A program made the translations under genes and the position numbers. Below are positions 27,601-41,640 of a DNA stretch of 64,000 bases, in pieces; position 1 is the stretch's first letter, and each line of letters begins with the position of its first letter. The DNA comes from Agelas oroides (Eukaryota > Porifera > Demospongiae > Agelasida > Agelasidae): assembly GCA_949130485.1 (NCBI GenBank), contig OX422199.1, forward strand, positions 2,172,402 to 2,236,401. Direction: 5' to 3'. The notes beneath the pieces are model-generated. The model was not told the DNA's origin, searched no databases, and was given only the letters and a program-made list of their open reading frames with translations.

Positions 27601-30600
27601 TGATAATATGCACCTTGCATTAGTGCAACCTTTGTACCGAGCTAGGAAGAGTCGCGAATGTACGCCAATTTCCATTGACGGCACTATACTGAGCAGCAGG
27701 GGACGGTGATATTGGCTGTCCCGCACAGCATTGTGCGCCTTTTGCACCGAGAAAGGGTTTACAATTTTAAATTCTTCATGCCCATAGCTTCTTGATAATA
27801 TGCACCTTGCATTAGTGCAGCCTTTGTACCGAGCTATGAAGAGTCGCGAATGTACGCGTATTTCCATGCAATGACGGCACTATACTGCGTAGCAGGGGAC
27901 GGGGATATTGGCTGGCCAGCACAGCTTTGTGCGCCTTTTGCACCGAGAAAGGGTTTACAATTTTAAACTCCTCATCCCCGTAGCTTCTTGATAATATGCA
28001 CCTTGCATTAGTGCAACCTTTGTACCGAGCTAGGAAGAGTCGCGAATGTACGCCAATTTCCATTGACGGCACTATACTGCGTAGCAGGATACGGTGATAT
28101 TGGCTGGCCCGCACAGCTTTGTGCGCCTTTTGCACCGAGAAAGGGTTTACAATTTTAAACTCCTCATACCCATAGCTTCTTGATAATATGCACCTTGCAT
28201 TAGTGCAACCTTTGTACCGAGCTAGGAAGAGTCGCGAATGTACGCCAATTTCCATTGACGGCACTATACTGCGTAGCAGGATACGGTGATATTGGCTGGC
28301 CAGCACAGCTTTGTGCGCCTTTTGCACCGAGAAAGGGTTTACAATTTTAAACTCCTCATCCCCGTAGCTTCTTGATAATATGCACCTTGCATTAGTGCAA
28401 CCTTTGTACCGAGCTAGGAAGAGTCGCGAATGTACGCCAATTTCCATTGACGGCACTACACTTCGCAGCAGGGGACGGTGATATTGGCTGGACCGCACAG
28501 ATTTGTGCGCCTTTTGCACCGAGAAAGAGTTTACAATTTTAAACTTTTCATGCCCATAGCTTCTTGATAATATGCACCTTGCATTAGTGCAGCTTTTGTA
28601 CCGAGCTATGAAGAGTCGCGAATGTACGCGTATTTCCATGCATTGACGGCACTATACTGCGTAGCAGGGGACGGTGATATTGGCTGGCCCGCACAGCTTT
28701 GTGCGCCTTTTGCACCGAGAAAGGGTTTACAATTTTAAACTCCTCATGCACGTAGCTTCTTGATAATATGCACCTTGCATTAGTGCAACCTTTGTACCGA
28801 GCTAGGAAGAGTTGCGAATGTACGCCAATTTCCATTGACGGCACTACACTTCGCAGCAGGGGACGGTGATACTGGCTGGACCGCACAGATTTGTGCGCCT
28901 TTTGCACCGAGAAAGAGTTTACAATTTTAAACTTTTCATGCCCATAGCTTCTTGATAATATGCACCTTGCATTAGTGCAGCTTTTGTACCGAGCTATGAA
29001 GAGTCGCGAATGTACGCGTATTTCCATGCATTGACGGCACTATACTGCGTAGCAGGGGACGGTGATATTGGCTGGCCCGCACAGCTTTGTGCGCCTTTTG
29101 CACCGAGAAAGGGTTTACAATTTTAAACTCCTCATGCACGTAGCTTCTTGATAATATGCACCTTGCATTAGTGCAACCTTTGTACCGAGCTAGGAAGAGT
29201 TGCGAATGTACGCCAATTTCCATTGACGGCACTACACTTCGCAGCAGGGGACGGTGATATTGGCTGGACCGCACAGATTTTTGCGCCTTTTGCACCGAGA
29301 AAGAGTTTACAATTTTAAACTTTTCATGCCCATAGCTTCTTGATAATATGCACCTTGCATTAGTGCAACCTTTGTACCGGGGTAGGAAGAGTCGCGAATG
29401 TACGCCAATTTCCATTGACGGCACTATACTGAGCAGCATGGGACGGTAATATTGGCTGGCCCGCAAAGCATTGTGCGCCTTTTGCACCGAGAAAGGGTTT
29501 ACAATTTTAAACTCTTCATGCCCATAGCTTCTTGATAATATGCATCTTGCATTAGTGCAGCCTTTGTACCGGGCTAGGAAGAGTCGCGAATGTACGCCAA
29601 TTTCCATTGACGGCACTATACTGAGCAGCAGGGGACGGTGATATTGGCTGGCCCGCACAGCATTGTGCGCCTTTTGCACCGAGAAAGGGTTTACAATTTT
29701 AAACTCTTCATGCCCATAGCTTCTTGACAATATGCACCTTGCATTAGTGCAGCCTTTGTACCGAGCTATGAAGAGTCGCGAATGTACGCGTATTTCCATT
29801 TACGGCACTATACTGCGTAGCAGGGGACGGTTGATATTGGCTGGCCCGCACAGCTTTGTGCGCCTTTTGCACCGAGAAAGGGTTTACAATTTTAAACTCC
29901 TCATACCCATAGCTTCTTGATAATATGCACCTTGCATTAGTGCAACCTTTGTACCGAGCTAGGAAGAGTCGCGAATGTACGCCAATTTCCATTGACGGCA
30001 CTATACTGAGCAGCAGGGGACGGTGATATTGGCTGTCCCGCACAGCATTGTGCGCCTTTTGCACCGAGAAAGGGTTTACAATTTTAAATTCTTCATGCCC
30101 ATAGCTTCTTGATAATATGCACCTTGCATTAGTGCAGCCTTTGTACCGAGCTATGAAGAGTCGCGAATGTACGCGTATTTCCATGCAATGACGGCACTAT
30201 ACTCCGTAGCAGGGGACGGGGATATTGGCTGGCCATCACAGCTTTGTGCGCCTTTTGCACCGAGAAAGGGTTTACAATTTTAAACTCCTCATCCCCGTAG
30301 CTTCTTGATAATATGCACCTTGTATTAGTGCAACCTTTGTACCGAGCTAGGAAGAGTCGCGAATGTACGCCAATTTCCATTGACGGCACTATACTGCGTA
30401 GCAGGGGACGGTGATATTGGCTGGCCCGCACAGCTTTGTGCGCCTTTTGCACCGAGAAAGGGTTTACAATTTTAAACTCCTCATACCCATAGCTTCTTGA
30501 TAATATGCACCTTGCATTAGTGCAACCTTTGTACCGAGCTAGGAAGAGTCGCGAATGTACGACAATTTCCATTGACGGCACTATACTGAGCAGCAGTGGA

Positions 30601-32893
30601 CGGTGATATTGGCTGTCCCGCACAGCATTGTGCGCCTTTTGCAGCGAGAAAGGGTTTACAATTTTAAATTCTTCATGCCCATAGCTTCTTGATAGTATGC
30701 ACCTTGCATTAGTGCAGCCTTTGTACCGAGCTATGAAGAGTCGCGAATGTACGCGTATTTCCATGCAATGACGGCACTATACTGCGTAGCAGGGGACGGG
30801 GATATTGGCTGGCCCGCACAGCTTTGTGCGCCTTTTGCACCGAGAAATGGTTTACAATTTTAAACTCCTCATGCCCGTAGCTTCTTGATAATATGCACCT
30901 TGCATTAGTGCAACCTTTGTACCGAGCTAGGAAGAGTCGCGAATGTACGCCAATTTCCATTGACGGCACTACACTTCGCAGCAGGGGACGGTGATATTGG
31001 CTGGACCGCACAGATTTGTGCGCCTTTTGCACCGAGAAAGAGTTTACAATTTTAAACTTTTCATGCCCATAGCTTCTTGATAATATGCACCTTGCATTAG
31101 TGCAGCTTTTGTACCGAGCTATGAAGAGTCGCGAATGTACGCGTATTTCCATGCATTGACGGCACTATACTGCGTAGCAGGGGACGGTGATATTGGCTGG
31201 CCCGCACAGCTTTGTGCGCCTTTTGCACCGAGAAAGGGTTTACAATTTTAAACTCCTCATGCACGTAGCTTCTTGATAATATGCACCTTGCATTAGTGCA
31301 ACCTTTGTACCGAGCTAGGAAGAGTTGCGAATGTACGCCAATTTCCATTGACGGCACTACACTTCGCAGCAGGGGACGGTGATATTGGCTGGACCGCACA
31401 GATTTGTGCGCCTTTTGCACTGAGAAAGAGTTTACAATTTTAAACTTTTCATGCCCATAGCTTCTTGATAATATGCACCTTGCATTAGTGCAGCTTTTGT
31501 ACCGAGCTATGAAGAGTCGCGAATGTACGCGTATTTCCATGCATTGACGGCACTATACTGCGTAGCAGGGGACGGTGATATTGGCTGGCCCGCACAGCTT
31601 TGTGCGCCTTTTGCACCGAGAAAGGGTTTACAATTTTAAACTCCTCATGCACGTAGCTTCTTGATAATATGCACCTTGCATTAGTGCAACCTTTGTACCG
31701 AGCTAGGAAGAGTTGCGAATGTACGCCAATTTCCATTGACGGCACTACACTTCGCAGCAGGGGACGGTGATATTGGCTGGACCGCACAGATTTTTGCGCC
31801 TTTTGCACCGAGAAAGAGTTTACAATTTTAAACTTTTCATGCCCATAGCTTCTTGATAATATGCACCTTGCATTAGTGCAGCCTTTGTACCGAGCGATGA
31901 AGAGTTGCGAATGTACGCGTATTTCCATGCATTGACGGCACTATACTGCGTAGCAGTGGACGGTGATATTGGCTGGCCCGCACAGATTTGTGCGCCTTTT
32001 GCACCGAGAAAGGGTTTACAATTTTAAACTGCTCATGCCCGTAGCTTCTTGATAATATGCACCTTGCATTAGTGCAACCTTTGTACCGAGCTAGGAAGAG
32101 TCGCGAATGTACGCCAATTTCCATTGACGGCACTACACTTCGCAGCAGGGGACGGTGATACTGGTTGGACCGCACAGATTTGTGCGCCTTTTGCACCGAG
32201 AAAGAGTTTACAATTTTAAACTTTTCATGCCCAAAGCTTCTTGATAATATGCACCTTGCATTAGTGCAGCTTTTGTACCGAGCTATGAAGAGTTACGAAT
32301 GTACGCGTATTTCCATGCATTGACGGCACTATACTGCGTAGCAGGGGACGGTGATATTGGCTGGCCAGCACAGCTTTGTGCGCCTTTTGCACCGAGAAAG
32401 GGTTTACAATTTTAAACTCCTCATGCCCGTAGCTTCTTGATAATATGCACCTTGCATTAGTGCAGCCTTTGTACCGAGGTATGAAGAGTCGCGAATGTAC
32501 GCGTATTTCAATTGGCGGCACTATACTGCGCAGCATGGGACGGTGATATTGGCTGGCCCGCACAGCTTTGTTCGCCTTTTGCACCGAGAAAGGGTTTACA
32601 ATTTTAAACTCCTCATACCCGCAGCTTCTTGATAATATGCACCTTGCATTAGTGCAACCTTTGTACCGAGCTAGGAAGAGTCGCGAATGTACGCCAATTT
32701 CCATTGACGGCACTATACTAAGCAGCAGGGGACGGTGATATTGGCTGGCCCGCACAGCATTGTGCGCCTTTTGCACCGAGAAAGGGTTTACAATTTTAAA
32801 CTCTTCATGCCCATAGCTTCTTGATAATATGCACCTTTCATTTGTGCAGCCTTTGTACCGGGCTATGAAGAGTCGCGAATGTACGCCAATTTC
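24201..32893 (+). repeat. Long higher-order repeats of family A, about 2.7-3.1 kb
   Basis: The CCATTTACGGC marker monomer recurs at about 24201, 26901, 29797 and 32893 (spacing 2700, 2896 and 3096 bp). Between markers the same order of monomer types is seen, including CATCCCCGTAGC and GCAGGATACGG variants and units of 192, 388 and 772 bp. Copies differ by gain or loss of a few monomers. This is the most homogenised part of the visible array. Confidence 0.8.
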
Positions 32894-33032
32894 CATTTAC
32901 GGCACTATACTGAGCCGCAGGGGACGGTGATATTGGCTGGCCCGCACAGCATTGTGCGCCTTTTGCAGCGAGAAAGGGTTTACAATTTTAAATTCTTCAT
33001 GCCCATAGCTTCTTGATAGTATGCACCTTGCA

Positions 33033-34640
33033 TTAGTGCAGCCTTTGTACCGAGCTATGAAGAGTCGCGAATGTACGCGTATTTCCATGCAATGACGGCA
33101 CTATACTGCGTAGCAGGGGACGGGGATATTGGCTGGCCCGCACAGCTTTGTGCGCCTTTTGCACCGAGAAATGGTTTACAATTTTAAACTCCTCATGCCC
33201 GTAGCTTCTTGATAATATGCACCTTGCATTAGTGCAACCTTTGTACCGAGCTAGGAAGAGTCGCGAATGTACGCCAATTTCCATTGACGGCACTACACTT
33301 CGCAGCAGGGGACGGTGATATTGGCTGGACCGCACAGATTTGTGCGCCTTTTGCACCGAGAAAGAGTTTACAATTTTAAACTTTTCATGCCCATAGCTTC
33401 TTGATAATATGCACCTTGCATTAGTGCAGCTTTTGTACCGAGCTATGAAGAGTCGCGTATGTACGCGTATTTCCATGCATTGACGGCACTATACTGCGTA
33501 GCAGGGGACGGTGATATTGGCTGGCCCGCACAGCTTTGTGCGCCTTTTGCACCGAGAAAGGGTTTACAATTTTAAACTCCTCATGCACGTAGCTTCTTGA
33601 TAATATGCACCTTGCATTAGTGCAACCTTTGTACCGAGCTAGGAAGAGTTGCGAATGTACGCCAATTTCCATTGACGGCACTACACTTCGCAGCAGGGGA
33701 CGGTGATATTGGCTGGACCGCACAGATTTGTGCGCCTTTTGCACCGAGAAAGAGTTTACAATTTTAAACTTTTCATGCCCATAGCTTCTTGATAATATGC
33801 ACCTTGCATTAGTGCAGCTTTTGTACCGAGCTATGAAGAGTCGCGAATGTACGCGTATTTCCATGCATTGACGGCACTATACTGCGTAGCAGGGGACGGT
33901 GATATTGACTGGCCCGCACAGCTTTGTGCGCCTTTTGCACCGAGAAAGGGTTTACAATTTTAAACTCCTCATGCACGTAGCTTCTTGATAATATGCACCT
34001 TGCATTAGTGCAACCTTTGTACAGAGCTAGGAAGAGTTGCGAATGTACGCCAATTTCCATTGACGGCACTACACTTCGCAGCAGGGGACGGTGATATTGG
34101 CTGGACCGCACAGATTTTTGCGCCTTTTGCACCGAGAAAGAGTTTACAATTTTAAACTTTTCATGCCCATAGCTTCTTGATAATATGCACCTTGCATTAG
34201 TGCAGCCTTTGTACCGAGCGATGAAGAGTCGCGAATGTACGCGTATTTCCATGCATTGACGGCACTATACTGCGTAGCAGTGGACGGTGATATTGGCTGG
34301 CCCGCACAGATTTGTGCGCCTTTTGCACCGAGAAAGGGTTTACAATTTTAAACTGCTCATGCCCGTAGCTTCTTGATAATATGCACCTTGCATTAGTGCA
34401 ACCTTTGTACCGAGCTAGGAAGAGTCGCGAATGTACGCCAATTTCCATTGACGGCACTACACTTCGCAGCAGGGGACGGTGATACTGGCGGGACCGCACA
34501 GATTTGTGCGCCTTTTGCACCGAGAAAGAGTTTACAATTTTAAACTTTTCATGCCCAAAGCTTCTTGATAATATGCACCTTGCATTAGTGCAGCTTTTGT
34601 ACCGAGCTATGAAGAGTTGCGAATGTACGCGTATTTCCAT
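33033..34640 (+). repeat. 388-bp dimeric higher-order block of family A (right block)
   Basis: Four dimers with starts 388 bp apart, built from the same 196-bp and 192-bp monomer types as the block at 11807-14574. A similar run lies at 30709-32260. Several dimers look nearly identical to those about 20 kb upstream, so exchange or copying within the array has been frequent. Confidence 0.85.
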
Positions 34641-35599
34641 GCATTGACGGCACTATACTGCGTAGCAGGGGACGGTGATATTGGCTGGCCAGCACAGCTT
34701 TGTGCGCCTTTTGCACCAATAAAAAGTTTACAATTTTAAACTCCTCATGCCCGTAGCTTCTTGATAATATGCACCTTGCATTAGTGCAGCCTTTGTACCG
34801 AGGTATGAAGAGTCGCGAATGTACGCGTATTTCCATTGGCGGCACTATACTGCGCAGCATGGGACGGTGATATTGGCTGGCCCGCACAGCTTTGTTCGCC
34901 TTTTGCACCGAGAAAGGGTTTACAATTTTAAACTCCTCATACCCGCAGCTTCTTGATAATATGCACCTTGCATTAGTGCAACCATTGTACCGAGCTAGGA
35001 GGAGTCGCGAATGTACGCCAATTTCCATTGACGGCACTATACTGAGCAGCAGGGGACGGTGATATTGGCTGGCCCGCACAGCATTGTGCGCCTTTTGCAC
35101 CGAAAAAGGGTTTACAATTTTAAACTCTTCATGCCCATAGCTTCTTGATAATATGCACCTTGCATTTGTGCAGCCTTTGTACCGGGCTAGGAAGAGTCGC
35201 GAATGTACGCCAATTTTCATTGACGGCACTATACTGAGCCGCAGGGGACGGTGATATTGGCTGGCCCGCACAGCATTGTGCGCCTTTTGCACCGAGAAAG
35301 GGTTTACAATTTTAAACTCTTCATGCCCACAGCTTCTTGATAATATGCACCTTGCATTAGTGCAGCCTTTGTACCGGGCTAGGAAGAGTCGCGAATATAC
35401 GCCAATTTCCATTGACGGCACTATATTGAGCAGCAGGGGACGGTGATATTGGCTGGCCCGCACAGCATTGTGCGCCTTTTGCACCAAGAAAGGGTTTACA
35501 ATTTTAAACTCTTCATGCCCATAGCTTCTTGATAATATGCACCTTGCATTAGTGCAGCCTTTGTACCGGGCTAGGAAGAGTCGCGAATGTACGCCAATT

Positions 35600-38030
35600 T
35601 CCATTGACGGCACTATACTGCTCAGCAGGGGACGGTGATATTGGCTGGCCCGCACAGCATTGTGCGTCTTTTGCACCGAGAAAGGGTTTACAATTTTAAA
35701 CTCTTCATTCCCATAACTTCTTGATAATACGCACCTTGCATTAGTGCAGCCTTTGTACCGAGGTATGAAGAGTCGCGAATGTACGCGTATTTCCATTGGC
35801 GGCACTATACTGCGCAGCAGGGGACGGTGATATTGGCTGGCCCGCACAGCTTTGTTCGCCTTTTGCACCGAGAAAGGGTTTACAATTTTAAACTCCTCAT
35901 ACCCGCAGCTTCTTGATAATATGCACCTTGCATTAGTGCAACCTTTGTACCGAGCTAGGAAGAGTCGCGAATGTACGCCAATTTTCATTGACGGCACTAT
36001 ACTGAGCAGCAGGGGACGGTGATATTGGCTGGCCCGCACAGCATTGTGCGTCTTTTGCACCGAGAAAGGGTTTACAATTTTAGACTCTTCATGCCCATAA
36101 CTTCTTGATAATACGCACCTTGCATTAGTGCAGCCTTTGTACCGAGGTATGAAGAGTCGCGAATGTACGCGTATTTCCATTGGCGGCACTATACTGCGCA
36201 GCAGGGGACGGTGATATTGGCTGGCCCGCACAGCTTTGTTCGCCTTTTGCACCGAGAAAGGGTTTACAATTTTAAACTCCTCATGCCCGTAGCTTCTTGA
36301 TAATATGCACCTTGCATTAGTGCAACCTTTGTACCGAGCTAGGAAGAGTCGCGAATGTACGCCAATTTTCATTGACGGCACTATACTGCGCAGCAGGGGA
36401 CGGTGATATTGGCTGGCCCGCACAGCTTAGTGCGCCTTTTGCACCGAGAAAGGGTTTACAATTTTAAACTCTTCATGCCCATAGCTTCTTGATAATATGC
36501 CCTTTGCATTAGTGTAACCTTTGTATTGAGCTAGGAAGAGTCGCGAATGTACGCCAATTTCCATTGACGGCACTATACTGCGTAGCAGGGGACGGTGATA
36601 TTGGCTGGCCCGCACAGCATTGTGCGCCTTTTGCACCGAGAAAGGGTTTACAATTTTAAACTCTTCATGCCCATAGCTTCTTAATAATATGCACCTTGCA
36701 TTAGTGCAGCCTTTGTACCGAGCTATGAAGAGTAGCGAATGTACGCGTATTTCCATGGACGACACTATACTGCGCAGCAGGGGACGGTGATATTGGCTGG
36801 CCCGCACAGCTTTGTGCGCCTTTTGCACCGTGAAAGGGTTTACAATTTTAAACTCCTCATGCCCGTAGCTTCTTGATAATATGCACCTTGCATTAGTGCA
36901 ACCTTTGTACCGGGCTAGGAAGAGTCGCGAATGTACGCCAATTTTCATTGACGGCACTATACTGAGCAGCAGGGGACGGTGATATTGGCTGGCCCGCACA
37001 GCATTGTGCGTCTTTTGCACCGAGAAAGGGTTTACAATTTTAAACTCTTCATGCCCATAACTTCTTGATAATACGCACCTTGCATTAGTGCAGCCTTTGT
37101 ACCGAGGTATGAAGAGTCGCGAATGTACGCGTATTTCCATTGGCGGCACTATACTGCGCAGCAGTGGACGGTGATATTGGCTGGCCCGCACAGCTTTGTG
37201 CGCCTTTTGCACCGAGAAAGGGTTTACAATTTTAAACTCTTCATGCCCGTAGCTTCTTGATAATATGCACCTTGCATTAGTGCAACCTTTGTATTGAGCT
37301 AGGAAGAGTCGCGAATGTACGTCAATTTCCATTGACGGCACTATACTGCGCAGCAGGGGACGGTGATATTGGCTGGCCAGCACAGCTTTGTGCGCCTTTT
37401 GCACCGAGAAAGGGTTTACATTTTTAAACTCTTCATGCCCATAGCTTCTTGATAATATGCACCTTGCATTAGTGCAACCTTTGTACCGAGCTAGGAAGAG
37501 TCGCGAATGTACTCCAATTTCCATTGACGGCACTATACAGCGGAGCAGGGGACGGTGATATTTGCTGGACCGAACAGCTTTGTGCGCCTTTTGCACCGAG
37601 AAAGGGTTTACAATTTTAAACTCTTCATGCCCATAGCTTCTTGATAATATGCAGCTTGCATTAGTGCAGCCTTTGTACCGAGCTATGAAGAGTTGCGAAT
37701 GTAGGCGTATTTCCATTGGCGACACTATACTGCGCAGCAGTGGGACGGTGATATTTTCTGGCCCGCACAGCTTTGTGCGCCTTTTGCACCGAAAAAGGGT
37801 TTACATTTTTACACTCTTCATGCCCATAGCTTCTTGATAATACGCACCATGCATTAGTGCAACCTTTGTACCTAGCTAGAAAGAGTCGCGAATATACACG
37901 AATATGCATTGACGGCACAATACTTCGCAGCAGGGGACGGTGATATTGGTTGGCCCGAACAGCTTTGTGCGCCTTTTGCACCGAGAAAGGGTTTACATTT
38001 TTAAACTCTTCATGCCCATAGCTTCTTGAT
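35600..38030 (+). repeat. Family A segment repeating 16.7-19.1 kb (offset 18910)
   Basis: Private variants recur at a constant offset of 18910 bp: CCATAACTTCTTGATAATACG (16801 and 35711), CCCTTTGCATT (17591 and 36501), GCAGCTTGCA (18741 and 37651), and the GATAATACGCACCATGC monomer near 18930 and 37840. Similarity fades near 19120 and 38030. A few point differences and a one-base difference near 37741 show it is not an exact assembly duplicate. Confidence 0.85.
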
Positions 38031-41000
38031 AATATGCACCTTGCATTAGTGCAACCTTTGTACCGAGCTAGGAAGAGTCGCGAATGTACGCCAATTTCCA
38101 TTGACGGCACTACGCTTCGCAGCAGGGGACGGTGATATTGGCTGGACCGCACAGATTTGTACGCCTTTTGCACCGAGAAAGAGTTTACAATTTTAAACTC
38201 TTCATGCTCATAGCTTCTTGATAATATGAACCTTGCATAAGTGCAACCTTTGTACCGGGCTAGGAAGAGTCGCGAATGTACGCCAATTTCCATTGACTGC
38301 ACTATACTGAGCAGCAGGGGACGGTGATATTGGCTGGCCCGCACAGCATTGTGCGCCTTTTGCACCGAGAAAGGGTTTACAATTTTAAACTCTTCATGCC
38401 AATAGCTTCTTGATAATATGCACCTTGCATTAGTGCAGCCTTTGTACCGAGCTAGGAAGAGTCGCGAATGTACGCGTATTTCCATTGGCGGCACTATACA
38501 GCGCAGCAGGGGACGGTGATATTGGCTGGCCCGCACAGCTTTGAGCGCCTTTTGCACCGAGAAAGGGTTTACAATTTTAAACTCCTCATGTCCGTAGCTT
38601 CTTGATAATATGCACCTTGCATTAGTGCAACCTTTGTACCGAGCTAGGAAGAGTCGCGAATGTACGCCAATTTCCATTGACGGCACTATACTGAGCAGCA
38701 GGGGACGGTGATATTGGCTGGCCCGCACAGCATTGTGCGCCTTTTGCACCGAGAAAGGGTTTACAATTTTAAACTCTTCATGCCCATTGCTTCTTGATAA
38801 TATGCACCTTGCATTAGTGCAGCCTTTGTACCGAGCTATGAATGGTCGCGAATGTACGCGTATTTCCATTGGCGGCCCTATACTGCGCAGCAGGGGACGG
38901 TGATATTGGCTGGCCCGCACAGCTTTGTGCGTCTTTTGCACCGGGAAAGGGTTAACAATTTTAAACTCTTCATGCCCGTAGCTACTTGATAATATGCACC
39001 TTGCATTAGTGCAACCTTTGTACCGAGCTAGGAAGAGTCGCGAATGTACGCCAATTTCCATTGACTGCACTATACTGAGCAGCAGGGGACGGTGATATTG
39101 GCTGGCCAGCACAGCTTTGTGCGCCTTTTGCACCGAGAAAGGGTTTACATTTTTAAACTCTTCATGCCCTTAGCTTCTTGATAATGTGCACCTTTCATTA
39201 GTGCAACCTTTGTACCGAGCTAGGAAGAGTCGCGAATGTACGCGAATTTCCATTGACGGCACTATACTGCGGAGCAGGGGACGGTGATATTGGCTGGCCC
39301 GCACAGCTTTGTGCGCCTTTTGCACCGAGAAAGACTTTACAATTTTAAACTCTTCATGCCCATAGATTCTTGATAATATGCACCTTGCATTAGTGCAACC
39401 TTTGTACCGAGCTAGGAAGAGTCGCGAATGTACTCCAATTTCCATTGACGGCACTATACTGCGCAGCAGGGGACGGTGATATTGGCTGGCCCTCACAGCT
39501 TTGTGCGCCTTATGCACCGAGAAAGGGTTTACATTTTTAAACTCTTCATGCCCATAGCTTCTTGATAATATGCACCTTGCATTAGTGCAACATTTGTACC
39601 GAGCTAGGAAGAGTCGCGAATGTACGCCAATTTCCATTGGCAGCACTATCCTGAGCAGCAGGGGACGGTGATATTGGCTGGCCAGCACAGCTTTGTGCGC
39701 CTTTTGCACCGAGAAAGGGTTTACAATTTGAAACTCTTCATGCCCATAGCTTCTTGATAATATGCACCTTGCATTAGTGCAGCCTTTGTACCGGGCTAGG
39801 AAGAGTCGCGAATGTACGCCAATTTCCATCGACGGCACTATACTGAGCAGCAGGGGACGGTGATATTTGCTGGCCCGCACAGCTTTGTGCGCCTTTTGCA
39901 CCGAGAAAGGGTTTACAATTTTAAACTCTTCATGCCCATAGCTTCTTGATAATATGCACCTTGCATTAGTGCAGCCTTTGTACCGAGCTATGAAGAGTCG
40001 CGAATGTACGCGTATTTCCATTGACGGCACTATACTGCGCAGCAGGGGACGGTGATATTGGCTGGCCCGCACAGCTTTGTGTGCCTTTTGCACCGAGAAA
40101 GGGTTTACATTTTTAAACTTTTCATTCCCATAGCTTCTTGATAATATGCACCTTGCATTAGTGCAACCTTTGTACCGAGGTGGGAAGAGTCGCGAATGTA
40201 CGCCAATTTCCATTGACGGCAATATACTGAGCAGCAGGGGACGGTGATATTGGCTGGCCCGCACAGCATTGTGCGCCTTTTGCACCGAGAAAGGGTTTAC
40301 AATTTTAAATTCTTCATGCCCATAGCTTCTTGATAATATGCACCTTGCATTAGTGCAGCCTTTGTACCGAGCTATGAAGAGTCGCGAATGTACGCGTATT
40401 TCCATGCATTGACGGCACTATACACCGTAGCAGGGGACGGTGATATTGGCTGGCCCGCACAGCTTTGTGTGCCTTTTGCACCGAGAAAGGGTTTACAATT
40501 TTAAACTCTTCATGCCAATAGCTTCTTGATAATATGCACCTTGCATTAGTGCAGCCTTTGTACCGAGCTATGAAGAGTCGCGAATGTACGCGTATTTCCA
40601 TTGACGGCACTATACTGCGCAGCAGGGGACGGTGATATTGGCTGGCCCGCACAGCTTTGTGCGCCTTTTGCACCGAGAAAGGGTTTACAATTTTAAACTC
40701 CTCATGCCCGTAGCATCTTGATAATATGCACCTTGCATTAGTGCAACGTTTGTACCGAGCTAGGAAGAGTCGCGAATGTACTCCAATTTCCATTGACGGC
40801 ACTATACTGCGCAGCAGGGGACGGTGATATTGGCTGGCCAGAACATATTTGTGCGCTTTTTGCACCGAGAAATGGTTTCCATTTGTAAACTCTTCATGCC
40901 TATAGCTTCTTGATAATATGTACCTTGCATTAGTGCAACATTTGTACCGAGCTATGAAGAGTCGCGAATGTACGCGTATTTCCATTGGTGGCACTACACT

Positions 41001-41640
41001 GCGCAGCAGGGGACGGTGATATTGGCTGGCCCGCACAGCTTTGTGCGCCTTTTGCACCGAGAAAGGGTTTACAATTTTAAATTCTTCATGCCCATAGCTT
41101 CTTGGTAATATGCACCTTGCATTAGTGCAACCTTTGTACCGAGCAAGGAAGAGTCGCGAATGTACGCCAATTTCCATTGACGGCACTATACTGCGCAGTA
41201 GGGAACGGTGATATTGGCTGGCCAGCATAGCTTTGTGCGCCTTTTGCACCGAGAAAGGGTTCATATTTTTAAACTCTTCATGCCCATAGCTTCTTCATAT
41301 TATGCACCTTGCATTAGTGCAACCTTTGTACCGAGCTAGGAAGAGTAGCGAATGTTCGCCAATTTCCATTGACGGCACTATACTGCGCAGCAGGGGACGG
41401 TGATATTGGCTGGCCCGCACAGCTTTGTGCGCCTTTAACACCGAGAAAGGGTTTATATTTTTAAACTTTTCATGCCCATTGCTTCTTGATAATATGCACC
41501 TTGCATTAGTGCAACCTTTGTACCGAGCTAGGAAGAGTCTCGAATGTACGCCAATTTCCATTGACGGCACTATACTGCGAAGCAGGGGACGGTGATATTG
41601 GCTGGCCCGCACAGCTTTGTGCGCCTTTTGCACCGAGAAA

